Notes: generated by a model from the letters alone, not told the origin. A stretch of 64,000 nucleotides of DNA from Sisyra terminalis (GCA_958496175.1 OY292276.1:38150449-38214448), one strand, 5' to 3'; positions 36,401 through 51,400 are shown, numbered from the stretch's first letter. Program-made: numbers and translations.

Positions 36401-39400
36401 ATTTTGGGCCATTAATTGATTTACCCTATACCAATTAGCCAACAAAATTTTAAAGTTTGAATATTCTAATTTTTTTTTGTCAATCGATGGGAAATCATTC
36501 GTAGAGATTTGTGAAAGAAACTATTTTGTTTGTGACAAAATAGTTTAGTAGTAATTAATTAATTACGAAAAATGCTTATTCAGTCATTGATATAGTAAAA
36601 TGTTAAGAAAATAGGGTTTTTAAGGAACATATAAAAATAAAATACAGGAAAATTTGGAAAACTATCGTTTAAAAATAAATAAAAAAGAAAAATCAAAGAA
36701 AACTTAACAGAACCTCCCCCCCACCCAAAAAGTTTAAGAAAAAAAGAAATTTATGAAATTATTTTTTTCCCAAATTATATTTTCACAAAATTTTCCAAAA
36801 TATCAAAAATTGAGACCTAATTAAACACGCTTTTCCCCCCATATATTTTCATCGTTAGTGAAAATCAATTTTTCTCTGAAATTTTTTTTTAATATAAATC
36901 ACCTTTTATGTATCTTTAAAGTTTTATTATTGATTTTATCAACTGTACCATAAATGAATCATGGCAAGGATTATTGTTAACAAACTTAAAGCGATTGTTT
37001 ATGAACGCCTGAGGAAGGCTCAATAAAGGAGCCGAAACGTCGCGAGTAAAAATCAAGTTTTAACTGCTTATTTTTGATCCTAGTCTTCTGAGAAATTGTG
37101 TTTATCGATAAACATGCTTTTCACACAAAAATTTTCATCGTTTGTGAAAATCAATTATCCTACAAAAAAATTTTGAATTAAGTATAAATCTTTTGAGACG
37201 CAAAACATACCGATTAATGGTGCAATTTTATTTTTTTTTTTTGGAAAAAGCAAATATTTGAAAAATGCTCCAATTTTGTTTAAATGGCGTTTTCTCCGAC
37301 AATATGCGACCCACAAAAAATTTTCTTTCCAATCTTTCGAACCACAAAATCATGTCAATTAGTAATGAAAATATTACGAAATTTCAATATTTATAGAAAA
37401 GCTCTAAACGTCAACTTAGGGTTTTTCTGGAAAATATGCGAGCGGCAATTTATCAACATAATTATCCTATTTCTCAAACCACAAATAAGCGACAAATTAT
37501 TTCGTAGTTGTTTTTCTTAATTTCCAAAATTGTAATTTCTGATTTTAAATAAGTTTTAACAGATTTATAACATTGAGAATGCAACCTTTTGTATACCAAA
37601 CATTTTTCAATCTCCAGAAAATTGAGGGAAATGATAGTACGGTGAACAAAAACTACTATTTCATATAGCTGTTGAAGATGATTTTTCTACAAGAAAATCC
37701 GCTTAAAAATTTTGAGTTATTTTGGGAACATTTATTTAAAAATAATGCTTCTTGGAATTCTCAAATAGAAGTTTAAATTATAAATATTTGATGAAATTTA
37801 GGTAAGATTACAATATTTTAACAGAACTAAGCTTTTAAGCTAATGTAAATAACTCATTTAAAGTCGTCGCTGAATTATCGAAATTATGAATAAAAGTTAT
37901 TTAAAGCACATTTTCCAGCCAATTGAAGGTTGTCTTGTGATTCTATAAAATTGGTATACGAGACCTAGCACTAATCTTGCACACCATGTTTTAAATAATT
38001 AATTTATAAGCTTGAGAGTTTGGCACCGAAGTTTTGAAGACTGCTTTAAATATAATCCACCTCTGTAAACTAGTGTTTGTACCTTTTTATGTTCGAATTT
38101 ATAGATAAAATCAGTAGATGATAAAATTCAGATCTCTCAGATTTTATTTTTTTTAAATAAGAAGACAATTCAGGTTGTTTAAGATTTTTATAATTCAATT
38201 AGCTACGTTTCGTTACTTATCGTAACTTCATCAGGCTTCTTGATTCACAAAAATATTTTTATTTTTTATTTTTGTGAATCAAGAAGCCTGATGAAGTTAC
38301 GATAAGTAACGAAACGTAGCTAATTGAATTATAAAAATATTAAATAAAAAAACCGATCTTAAACAACCTGAATTGTCTTCTTATTTAAAAAAGATAAAAT
38401 CAGTCATTTAATTGTGAGTCTTATTGAAATTACAATTAGAAGTGGTAAATGCACTTGTTCAGTTTAACATGAGTTGCTTATATGAGTTTTTATTCAATTC
38501 ATTTCTACCACACAAAACATAGGTATACCTGTCCATAAAACAAACATCACCTAATCTCTAATAACTATATTTCCAAAATGAGGCAACTGCAGCTAAAAAA
38601 AAGCATAATGGCAAATATGAAGATAACTTTTATAACAATTCGTTTCATTGCACTTTTCTTGCCTTCATAAATGACTCGAGTAAAATAGACGAGAAAATAA
38701 GTGGGAAGATTGGTTAAAATAAATTAGTCCAGTACCTATATGAGTCTAAAAAATAATAAGAGTGATAGACGAGTGAATAAGTCGATTTTTTGGCTCGAGT
38801 GAATGATTCGAGTATATCAGTCGAGAGAATTAATAGCAGAATAATATGAGTGATACTAGCATATATAAATCATAGTTATATTAGTCATATCATTAATTGA
38901 GTTATTTCGTTAAAATTTAAATTTTTCAACCATTTTTGATTCAATATTAGTTTAATTTTTATGAATTTTGTGTCCTCATTTGCTCTATTACGTCTAGATA
39001 CACCACTGACTACGAGGTATATTTATCATTATGACAAAAAATTAACATTAATAATAAAGACCATTTCGTTTATAATTCTTAACAATAAAAAAATAGAAAC
39101 TTTATCACTAATGTCGAAACGAAATAAACGATAAAAGATAATCCTTCTTTTTATATTTATATGATTAAATTTATGTAGGCACTCGTAAGTCGTAATCCAT
39201 ACCAACTTTTATAAAGGTCGTTAAAGTGCTAATAGACTGCATTTATTAAATATTACGATTTGCAATCATTTTTTTAAATCAAGAACGGAAAAAAGAGAGG
39301 TATAAATTTGTTCGTGTAATGTATTAAGAAATATGCTCATTTTACAAAATTAAAAGCAAGTCCTGATAAAATGGTTTTGCGAAGAACTTCGAATAACTTC

Positions 39401-42400
39401 TAAATTTTACAATTTCTTCACATAAACCAATTTTTCTAGTTACGTCCTTGAACACTGCATAACATTGATTTAGTGTCCGTAAAAGACATATTGTATTACT
39501 GAAATCAAAAAAAAATTATGAAGAATTCCATATTTAAAACAATCACAGAACGTAAAGTATAACTAAAGTAATTCAATTTTCTCTAGAAAAATCGTGTGAA
39601 AATTAATACCCATTTCATTATCAACATTCAGTACCGAACAAGTACTAAAAATAATACGATTGTACCTATATTTAAAATTATTTTATCGTAATTTGAATTA
39701 TAAAGCACAAATAAAAACAAGTAAAATAACAGGTTTACATTATTTTATTGATTGAAAAAATAAGAATATTTAAAATATTAATATAGTTTTTGTCATTTTT
39801 CCTATTTCTTGAGCTTAGAGAAAACGAAGCCATAACTCGTAAACTTTCTAAAATAGTCTAATTATTTATTTTGCTTTATTGTAAATTTTTAAAATTGAAG
39901 AAATAATAAGTGGAAGTTCTAAATATTCTTTGAAATATGTTTTACTGTTACCAGTCAGTTAATATTTTTCGATACTTTGCTTACTTTATTTTTTTGTTAA
40001 CTAAAAAACAAGTTTTTCAAAAGAGCAATTAACTTATCGATATTTGTTGGTACAAAAAAATGAATTAACAAAATTTATTTTATCTATTTTTTAAAAAATA
40101 TAGTGACTAAAACTACGCATGTTAATGATGATAAATTTTGAATGGTAATTATCTACACGGTATAATGATGGAAAAAATAGTTTTCAAGTCCAATGTCCTT
40201 ATAGAATTGATTAACTGAAGTACATATCACTACAATCGCTTTTTTAAAAATCACCGGTAGAACTTAATTAACAGTACGTAAATCCCATAATCTTATCAAT
40301 ATAAGTAATATAAGTGCACATGAGTAAGAAATAGGTTCGCTGTATTAAATAGTTTTTAATTGAAAAAAGTATTTCCTGTGTGTGAAGCTATTGATTAATT
40401 TAAACATAGATATTCATAATATGATAATAGCAAACGATATATAAATAATTGTACTAATATCAGGTAAAATATTAATTCTCTAAAAGTAGATATTTGATAT
40501 TCAAAACAGGAGCAGATAAATTTTACGAAAGACAATTTTCCTGCAATTTTACTTCTTATGTTCCATATGGAATATTTGAAGGAAAGTAAAAGAAATTAAT
40601 GAAAAATTCAACGACAATTTTTTTAGAAAAAGTATGTTTTGAGCTTCTAAATTATTGATTACACTCTAAAAGTCGTAACCCGAAAATATTGCTTGTATTA
40701 CAGGAACATTTAGTGCATTACGGTAATATTCATTGAATGTACGCGTATGCATATATTTAAAAACTTATATCTGTAATATGCCAACGACAAGGACGGATTC
40801 AGGATTTTTTCTGAGGGGGGGGCACAATATCATCTTTCATTTGCAAGAGCGTGAAAGGGATCTCGAAAAAAAATCGCAATTCCAGCCAGAAATAGACAAG
40901 AGACCAATGTTCTTTCTGTTATTTTATTCATATATTTGAACAACTCTAATAATTTGATTTGCTTCTAAGTATGTACTGTTATGTAATCTTCACAGTACAC
41001 AAAATATCGTGGGGAGGCACGTTTCCCCTGCCCCGTAATTTAAATTATTATAGGTAGTATGTACTAAATACCCATAGGCATGGGAAGGTTAACAGAACTG
41101 TAGATTTTATTATTACTACCTTTATGAATAGTTTGAGTAGAAAATTTGAACAGATTAATTTTACCTTTTATAAAAAAAGAAGAAAAACACTAAACATTTA
41201 TAAATAAGAGATATTTTACAAGAATGAATTTAATAAAAATTCTAAATTAAAAATTATAAATAGTTCTAAGTACTATGTGTGAAATATTTCAAACTTATCG
41301 CTGTATGCAGTGATAACTGCAGTTACAGTTTAATTTTAACGTTCTGTTAATGGATTATAGTGAAATAAAAATTATACAAAAACATTGAAATGATAAGTAG
41401 TCGCAAGTATAAGTGTGCAATTATTTTTATTTGCCATACAAAAATATTATAGTCAGCAGTCTTTATTGTGAGATTAAATTATTCAATTTGAAAACTTGAG
41501 ATAAAATTATTTTCTTTTTCATTCACAGCAAATTTATAGATAAAACCTACAAGCATTTTTCAAATAAACGTGCTAATATATACTAATTAAAAATATTATT
41601 TTTCAAACTCGAATAATTTGAAATGAAAATCGTACTGAAATATAGCTTAATACGAAGATTAATATGTAAAACAAATGCTACAAGTATAGTTAATTAAATA
41701 AAGGTATTTCTACTTCGAATTCATCGTTGTATATTAATATTATAATAAATTTATTTCTGGAAAATTATTTATGCCTCCATGTATTTACCTTCTACACAGG
41801 CGAAAATAATATTGAGGGAAATTCAAAACGTAACCATGAAATTTTGAAGATAATTTTTTAGCATTTTTGTTAGTCAAAACTTATATTTTTCAAATATCTA
41901 TAACGTACTATCTACTATCGTAACGTAATATCTGTACGTATGTATAATACATTCATATTCCCATCAGAGCCATAACAAGAAAAAAATATTTTTCGTAATA
42001 GAGTATGATAAATGTCTTCCAAACCTTTGGAATTTTTTTTTGTGCACTAGGTATTTCTAAAAAATATTGTATGTTCTAAGATTGACTAAGTTATATTGAA
42101 TAATTAACCAATTAGCATATATATATATATATGCAAATGCAATATGGAAAATTTGTGCAATTGACTAAGAAAAATATTCGTATTGCCAACAAATGCTAAT
42201 AGTCAGTCACATCTTCCTTAAGTATGGAGCTTACTCCTTACAAGAACCTCTACAACATTCTTAGTACCAAACCATCCCTAAACTCCCTCTAAGCTATAAA
42301 CAGCACCATATCCTCCGTAAACTAATTCAAATAAACAACAAAACATAACGACATCCCTTGGAATTCAGAGTCGTTAACGACCAATTAGTTAGAAAATAAC

Positions 42401-45400
42401 TCTAAAAATAAAAAATAAAATAAAAATTAGTACAATTCAAAATTTCATGACAACAAAAATTGTCTTAAAAACAATATAAGAAGTTAATTAGATTTTTGTA
42501 AAAGTAATTGATTCAAATACATAAATGTGAAAAGAGGATCACGATTGGTGGTTTCACCGTATTTTATTTCCCGGCAAAATATCCCGAAGACTAAAGCAGT
42601 CCATTCACGCTCCGACTTGCAGTCCAACTAGTCGGACTACTAGTTGGATCGCCTAAATGATCCGACAAGTTCGACTAGACATCCAACTTCCAACAACACC
42701 ATTCACGGTCCGACTTTAGATACAACTTCGAAAGTCGGACCACAAGTTGGACTGCAAGTCGGAGCGTGAATGGCCTGCTTTAGGGATAACGGACCTATTA
42801 AAAAGTTGGGATATGTACGAGGACCAAGTACCGTAAGAACTTGCAGTAAATCTTTAATTAAGTAAAAAGAAAGCTCGACGGCTTTTATCATATAGGTATT
42901 AGAACTTGACGATTTTCAACGGTCAATATTTGATTCAATTGATTTATTCTTTGGATTTGAAATTAGTTATAAGAAAAAAAAATAGGTGTCAGATATTTCC
43001 TTTTATATTCACCGAATAATCTACTTAAATGTTAAACTTGAAGTTTCTAGGTCATCGAGAAGTGATTAATCTTCTTACTGATTGAGAGGTAATATTGCGC
43101 ATTTCAAATTCATATTATTCAAAACTTATAATTGATTCATAGAATATGAAAGTTTAGATACCTAGTTTCGAAAATTGTTAGTAGACAAGTAAATATATTT
43201 TTATATAAAAAGATTCTTTAATTACGGAGAGAGGTTCAAACGTATTTCCAAACGGTTAGATTGACTCCCCTTACCTCCAAATTAGCTATCATACTGCCGA
43301 AAAGCTTGAGCCTTTTTATGAAAAAAAAATAAATTCTGAAGCATTTTCTAGAAATGCCTAATGTAATTGTCAATTTCAACAGATTGCCGATTTCAGATTT
43401 TAACGAAAATATACATTGGTACATATATCGAAACTTAAGCTTCAAACATCAAAACAAAAATGTTACTGAAATTATAAAAATTATAGATTGTATTAAATAT
43501 TTCAATTCGATTTATAATTTTTTACATAACAACATTTTACACTTAAATAAAGCGCATGCGAATGCAAGGAAAAATTAAGTAAATTTCTGCTGTATAATTA
43601 TTATAATAAGTTATAATTATTTAAGCAGGTCTTGAAGCCCATATATGTATTTTACATTTATATACAGCACTAATAAAATATATAAATATAAGAGAATAAC
43701 TAATAAAAAACTGTCACTTATATTATATTTTTATTTACAGAACCAATTTACAGTTTCAGTAATGGAGAACGTAAAAGTAAATTCGAAAAAGAAAAAGAAA
43801 AGAAATCGTTTCTCAATAAAAATGAAGAGGACGAAATGGTATTTTAAATTTGCAAAATTTTCAAATAAAAAAAATGGCTTCTAATATTTTTATTTGAAGG
43901 AAATTTATGGTTACACATATAGCCAAACCCGAACGGTGTTCACGTGGATTTTTTATATTTTGAGTTTGGGATTATTGCGATTGGTGTATCATTGGTTCAA
44001 CCACTGGTTACTTTATAGTACTCATAAACGAACTATTCTAAGTGAAGCGCAAAAAGTTTTAATTATTGTAAGTATCAATTAAAGGTAAACAAATTATTAA
44101 ACTTTTACAAACTTTAATTTATCAATTTATCAATTATCTATTATATTACAATTATATTGATAAGATCATATTTTTCAGTAATTAAATTATCAAAAATAAT
44201 CATTTATAAACCAATAAGAACTTTATTAATAGATAATTTTATTTGTTTAAATTTACAGGATAATTATATGGGAAAGTTCAAGACATATTATGTGAGAAAT
44301 GTTAAAACAATATCAACTCTCTCATCGTAAGATAATGATTATAACATTTTAAAACAAGAATTTTTTATTAACTGCTTTTAGGTTTACGAATGATGCAGAT
44401 GAAAAATTCCCATCTAAATTTCATGTCCTTCTAGAAATAGGAAATAAAAGTGAACCTCGTGGTAGGTTGCATATGCCGTAGACGAATATAATTTTCAAAA
44501 TATTCTAATTTTGATTTTATGTTTAGAATATGTTGAAATGAAAACTATTTGGTGTAAAAAAGTATGCTACATCTGGGAACCAAATTATGAGCAATATTTC
44601 AAACTTATTGGTTTCGATAAAAACATTCCAAACTCGCAATTGCACAGTTACAATCAAGGACTCAGCGAAGCTGAGGAATCGATCCAACGATTACCATATG
44701 GAGAAAACATTATTCGAATTCCAATTCAGAGTATTATGGAGTTACTTATTCTAGAGATTCTCAATCCATTTTATATATTCCAAGTATTTGCTATGGTCGT
44801 ATGGTCTTGCGAACATTATTACTACTACATTTTTGCAATTGTTATTATGTCTGTGTTTGGTATCACCTCATCGATTTTGCAAACACGAACGGTACAGATT
44901 CAATGTTTGGAAATATAAACAATATTATTTTTCATTTTTTTTTTAATAGAACCAGAAAAATTTACATGGGACAATTCATTCGAGTGATATGGTTACAGTA
45001 GTTCGCCGTAACAAAAATGAAGAGATTCTTGAGCAGGTTTCTTCTACCAATTTAGTTCCTGGAGATGTAATTATTATTTCAGATGATGGCTGTGAAATGC
45101 AATGTGACTGTGTTTTATTAGAAGGAGGTGCCTGCATTGTTAATGAGAGTATGCTAACAGGTTAGTAAGTACCTCATGACTTTGAAAACTGAAATATTTC
45201 GTAAACTTTATTCAATCAATTCCAAGGAAATCAATTTCAACCTTATTCAATATTAAATCAATTCAGAAAATTAAACCGTGACACTTTCTTGCCCAATAAC
45301 AGTAAATTTAAAATCTGGGGGCACGAAAGTGTTCCCACTAAAACGTCTTTGAAACAAAGTAGAATGCTACTTATCTTTTCATGAAGTAATTTGTTTTATT

Positions 45401-48400
45401 TTTAAACCTTCCAAGTTTCTACTTACGATACAACAAAACTTAAGTTAAGAAATTACCATACTTATAAATTATCCTAAGTTCCATTTGTCTAACTTAGAGT
45501 TTGAGATCTTTATAGATTAGATTTTAATAAAATAGCTAAAATATGTCAATTTTGCCAATGACTCACTTATCAAATCCTAAGAGATACTTCTCAACGTTCA
45601 AGAACAGTGTTTCTTAACCTGTAGTCTGTGGACCCCTGGGGGTTTGAAATCTCATGATTTTTCATCTCATTTTTTATGATTTTTGTATATTTGTAGCATT
45701 ATTGTGCTTAATTTCCTTCGAGGTTTGTGAACTGAAAAGAGTTAAGAAACGCTGTCCTAGGAGACTGCAATTTAATATTCAAACTAACAATAAGATTAGC
45801 AACCAAACAACAAAAGAAATAAGAATTCTGTAACGTATACTCTTCAATCCCTATTAAGAAGAGTATATATCCATTGACTATAAAACAAAATAGGTTATTT
45901 TTCGAAGGTTTAGTAAACTAAAATTTAGTATGCAGGTTAGGATTTGCACATAAACAGCAATAAAACTCACCCAGTCCTCAAAGACAAACAACATAGAAGA
46001 AACTCCGGTGTAGCCACTGATCAGTATAAATGAATAGCAAATAACAAGCCGCACTAGAAGCTATTGCCAGTGCCATCCAAGGTTTATAAATTATACAGGT
46101 TGCCCCATTAGAAAATAAAAATGACGTCATACGAAGAATTTTGAAATTTGAATCAGTCTGAAGATATGTACGAATTTCTTCTGGATACGTCACGTAGCGC
46201 ATGAGGCCACCTGTGTATTTTATAAACCTTGAGTGGCATCTACGTAGGCACAAATTTAGATTGAACTAAACAAAACGCAAGAGCACCTGTGTTGGAAGAG
46301 AGGCTTATATATCTGTAGCTCCGGTGAATAAATAGTTCAGTTGAATTTTGTTTAAAATTAAATTATTGAACTAATGTAAGAGAGAACTGATGTAAAGGGC
46401 TAAGTCAGTCATTGCTTTGAAATAACATAATTTCAAGTCTACGGCTGGCGTAATTCTTTATATGCAAAACAAGGATGACATGATTCCGCTTCCATTAGTT
46501 CAATCATTTCATTTTAAATAAAATTTGACTTAACCACTTATTCATTGGAGTTACAGATATATAAGTCTCTTTTCTTTGGTGTGGGTAATTGAAGCAAACG
46601 AAACAAGTAAAATGCAAAAGTTTATTTTAAGCGCTTATTTGTGTATGCTAGCGCTCATTGGCACTCAATTACCAACTGTTGTTTTAATTTACCATAAAAA
46701 CTGTGCCTATATGCTGCGTCTATGTGCTTCGTATGCCACATTAGATATTTCTTCTATTATACGCTATATGCACGGTCTGTTCATATACCATCCAAGTATC
46801 AATGGATGTAGTATTAATTTATTAATTATACCTTCATAACAATAATCAAAGGATTATTCGTAATATGGATTTAAACAGTTTTCATTTATAATAGCTGCGT
46901 ATTTTTAACTAAGCCAAATGTACAAAAAATCATTACGATGGCAATAACGAGACCAAACTCACAAGTAGTCATCCAGAAACCAGAGCTAGCAGTAATAAAA
47001 AATATGAAAAAAGGATAAAGAATTATATAGATAGTTCTTTTTAAATGTTATTTTTAGAAAGCGATTTTTTCCACCAACTTATTTCTAATTGAAATATTAA
47101 GTATTATAAAATTATGTTATTTATAATCACATTGTAAATTTTTGTCATGGGAATAAGTAACTAAGTTACAATAACTAAGATAGGCGTTATCGATTTTTAA
47201 AAACATATCTAATTAATTTGATACCCTAATTCAATCGTGGATGATAAAAAATAAATAGCATCTATTGCACATTCGGAATAAAAAATAAAAATGTACATAA
47301 TCGCGTAGAGTATCGTATCGGTTTTTTTTAAATTAATTGGAAGTATAAAACTATTTTTTTTATCTAAATCAACAATTTATGAGATATATCCACGTAGTGT
47401 ATCCCAGTATGTATGCCACGCAGTCGAAACCGGCAGTAATTCCAAGGTCTATTTCTCCCAAAACAAATTTGAAATATTTCGACACGTTATATGTTTTTAT
47501 ACAATTAGACTCAACTAATACTTATTGTTTTATTGAAAAAATGTTTCATTCACACTCAATATTTTCATATGTATATTTAAATAATTGTTTTAAGTATATT
47601 TTATCTTAACTTATTTTTGTTTCAAATGTGAAAATAACTGTTCTAATTAAAGGTGAATCTGTTCCTGTAACCAAAACACCGTTGCCCGATTCCTCAAGGT
47701 TAATTTACAATGTTAAAACCGATAGCAATCACACGTTATATTCCGGAACAAAAGTTATTCAAGTTCGACACCATGGGGATGGTCTCATCAGAGCATTAGT
47801 TATTCGTACAGGATTTCTCACGACCAAAGGACAATTAGTCCGAAGTATTTTGCATCCACCTCCTGCGGATTTTAAATTTGATCAAGATAGCTATAAGATA
47901 ATGGCTGGTTTGACCTTTATTGCTTTGGGTGGATTTATATACACCATAACTTATAAAGTAAGTTTATACTTATTTGTATTTCTTATTTTCTTTTAAATCA
48001 CCTTTTTTTTAAATTTTAGTCTTTGCGTCACATGCCTGTTTTTTATACGATTATAAAAGGTTTGGATTTATTTACAATAGCAGTATCTCCTGCTTTACCA
48101 GCCGCAATGACTGTTGGCAAACTTTATGCGTTAAGTCGACTGAAGAAAAAGCAAATTTATTGTATAAATTCACGAGTTATCAACGTAACTGGTTCTATTG
48201 ATTGTATTTGTTTTGATAAAACTGGAACTTTAACTGAAGATGGTATGGATATGTGGGGTGTAATTCCAGTGAAACAAAATAATTTATTTGATAATGAAAA
48301 CGAAGCTGAGTTAGATGATCCTATTAAAGCTCCTATAGATAAAGAATTGAGCCGAAGACTTGAAGATCCGTTGTTGCACGGAATGGTTACTTGCCACTCA

Positions 48401-51400
48401 GTTACGGTGATTAATAACAGTATTCATGGAGATCCTTTGGATGTAAAAGTAAGTAATTTTTAATTGGTTTTATTTTAAGTTTCGATAAACCTTGGTATAT
48501 TAATTGAGCTCTACGTTATCACCTTATTCGTCTTAGGTAAGCTATTTATTTTACAATAAAGCTAACGGGTATTAACTGTGAATTTTGTTTGTTTTTTTTT
48601 CAAAACCCTTTGCAATAGGCTTTTCAGAGGCTTATCAATGAACGATTTTCTTAAATCCCCCTTAATGTAACTTTCTTGCTAGTCTAACACTTTGATAGTG
48701 AATTTCTTCTATTATTAGTTTGAGTTATGCCTCATTACAGAATTTTATATTTTATAGATGTTTGAATCCACCGGTTGGATTTTGGATGAACGAAATACTA
48801 ATGATACCTCATCGAAATATGGTGTTTTTGTACCTGTGATTGTCAAATCTCCAAATGTGAGCTTAAAGTTATTTCGAAATTTATTTTAAAATATTATATT
48901 TATTTCTTTAAATTATTGTAGGATAATTTAGAAATAGGAATTGTTCATCAATTTCAATTTTCTTCATCCGTTCAAAGAATGAGTGTTGTAACAAAAATGA
49001 TTAACGATGGGAAAAACTACACAGTATTCTGCAAAGGATCTCCAGAGAAAATAATTTCTTTATCAAAACCTCATACTGGTGAGTATTTGCATAACAAAAA
49101 ATTTTGTCGCATTTCTATCATTATGGGTTCGTTTTTAGTCCGTGAACTAGTGAGGGTAATTTGTTTACTATTAAATAATGCTATTTATTTGCGCTCAAGT
49201 GATATATTTTTAGTTTACATATTGCACACCAATGCTAATTTATTAACTTATTTATTTACAAAGCACTTAAAAAAGTCAACTGTATATTAGAAACAAAAGG
49301 GTCGCGACTTCCAGTATTGTCCTAAGCGCCGTTTCTAAATACATCCCTGTGAAATGCTTAAATACTTTTGCAAAGTTTTATGGTCGTATTAATCCCACTG
49401 AATTCATTTTGATGAGTTCCGAAAAGACGAGATAAGATAACAATGGAGTTTCCTCACAATAGAAGGATGATGGAGATACTCATCTTTTAAGCCTTTTAAA
49501 ACGCAAGATCTCTAAAAACTTGTTTTATTGCAGCCATAGTAAATCTCTTTTATGCTCTTTTTAGCACCTAATGCCAAATCCTTTAATAGTAATGTTAAAA
49601 ACTGTTATTATTTGTTTATGGCTTTTAGCTGTTTTCCAACTTGTCTACTAATCTTTCTATGTTACCTTTCGTAACATGCACCTACTAAGATCCATAAAAA
49701 ACAAGCATAAACTAAGCATAGCCATGATGACCTATGTAATTAAGAAATGGTGGAAAATAATGCTTTATTTCATGACTCAATAGTTGATGCATTTGAAAAA
49801 AATTCGTTTATTTTTTTCGTAGAAAAACAGCACTGACCAGTTTGTCGGCAAATCAGCACCCTTTTGCTGTGAGTCTAAAAATATGTCTGGACAAGTCCTT
49901 ATTTGGAGCTTGTTTTATTATGATAATAGAAAAAAAAATACAATAATAGTTTTTGATATTATTCCGAATAATTATAATTTTAATTAAAATTTTATTTAAA
50001 ATAGAATACTTATAATTAATATAGTAAATAGCATATAATTAGTTATCTCTTGTATCTTTATGGTACTTCTATGGAAACTGCACATCTATGATTACCTATT
50101 TCTATATCAACGACTAGTATGTCCAATACCTAAGAAAATATTCTTTTATAGTTCATACAGCAAATAAATAGCTTTAGTCTTACACACATTATACTAGTTC
50201 TTCTATATTACGGGACCATAAAAGGTTTCCTATCGTTTTTTTTTCAATACGAACAATTATTTAAAATATGACCCTAATACCAATTACTCCATATAAATCT
50301 CAACGAAAAACTATCTTTTATATGCTTTTCCTTTTAAAAATTGGTCACTTTGTAGCTTAGGAATGTTACTGTTATAATGCCTGCAAAAAAATATATATTT
50401 TTTTTGCTTTTGTTCGATGATAGTTTAATTTTTGTACATATTTTCTTAACAGTGCCGAAGTCAATTTTGAATACTTTAAAAATCTATACTCAACAAGGGT
50501 ACCGTGTTATTGCCATGGGAAAACGAACATTGAGTGATGTGAATATTGAGGAAATTAAAGCTTATGATAGAAATGATGTTGAAAAAGATCTCGATTTTAT
50601 TGGATTGATTATTTTGGAAAATCGAGTGAAGAAAGAAACAACTGGCGTTATTGAAATACTTAAACGTGCAAGTATGAAAATTGTAATGGTTACTGGTAGG
50701 TATTTTTCAATATATTTCCTACAAATTTTTAAATTATTTTTTTTTTACCTCAGGAGATAATATTCAAACTGCATTAAGTGTGGCATGCGAATGTGGAATT
50801 ATAGAGAAAGGACATCGAATTATTGATGTCGTAGCAACCAAAGATCCTGAAACCGACGAATATAGTTTAGAATATAAGCAAAATATAGAAGAATGTAGTC
50901 GAAAGGTGAATATTTGCCTTAAGTTCCACAAAAATATAATATATTTTTGTTTTATGTTTATTTTTCATTAGATAAGTGTTGTTCTTAATCCTAAAACATT
51001 AAAAAGCTTGGAGGAATGTTCGGAAAGTGATAAAATTCATTATGCAGTAACAGGCACTTCTTGGGCAATCATTCGAGAAAAATTTCCAGAAGATCTTCCT
51101 CGTATAGCTCGTTATGGATCTGTGTTTGCACGTATGAGTTCCGATCAAAAGCAGCAATTGATTTTGGAATTAAAAGCACTTGGGTATTATGTAGGTGAGA
51201 AGATTTTTTATTACATTAATTTTCCGTTTTATGATAGAAACTAATTACAACTAGCATAAATTTTAAAGGGCGTATGACAAAATCAGAATTTGTGAAAACA
51301 GAACAAGATAGAACAGAACATAATATAAAATAAAATTATCATACGTGATCCGTTCTATGAATGAGAAAAAAAGGAATAATTATTTCTATTAACAGTTTAG

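Larger units (their letters stand above)
45161..47652 (+). other. 2.5-kb intron 7 of the P5B ATPase
   Basis: Splits the TGES codon for glycine. Contains the hAT-like element at 45605, a GC-richer degenerate stretch at 45980-46260 ending in GGGGCAACCTGTATAAT (read on the minus strand), and the small open frame at 46612. Confidence 0.85.

Noticed and set aside
43762..43884. Frame starting at the ATG at 43762 ([11 protein letters not shown]...) as the ATPase start
   Set aside because: It runs into a stop at 43882. It joins the next exon in frame only through alternative donors at 43771 or 43777, whereas the +1 frame with donor 43839 recreates the conserved EDEMEIYGY and fits an upstream phase-1 exon.
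45978..46253. Minus-strand 91-codon frame in ATPase intron 7
   Set aside because: Contains a GGGGCAACCTGTATAAT stretch common in arthropod repeats and no domain; probably decayed transposon.
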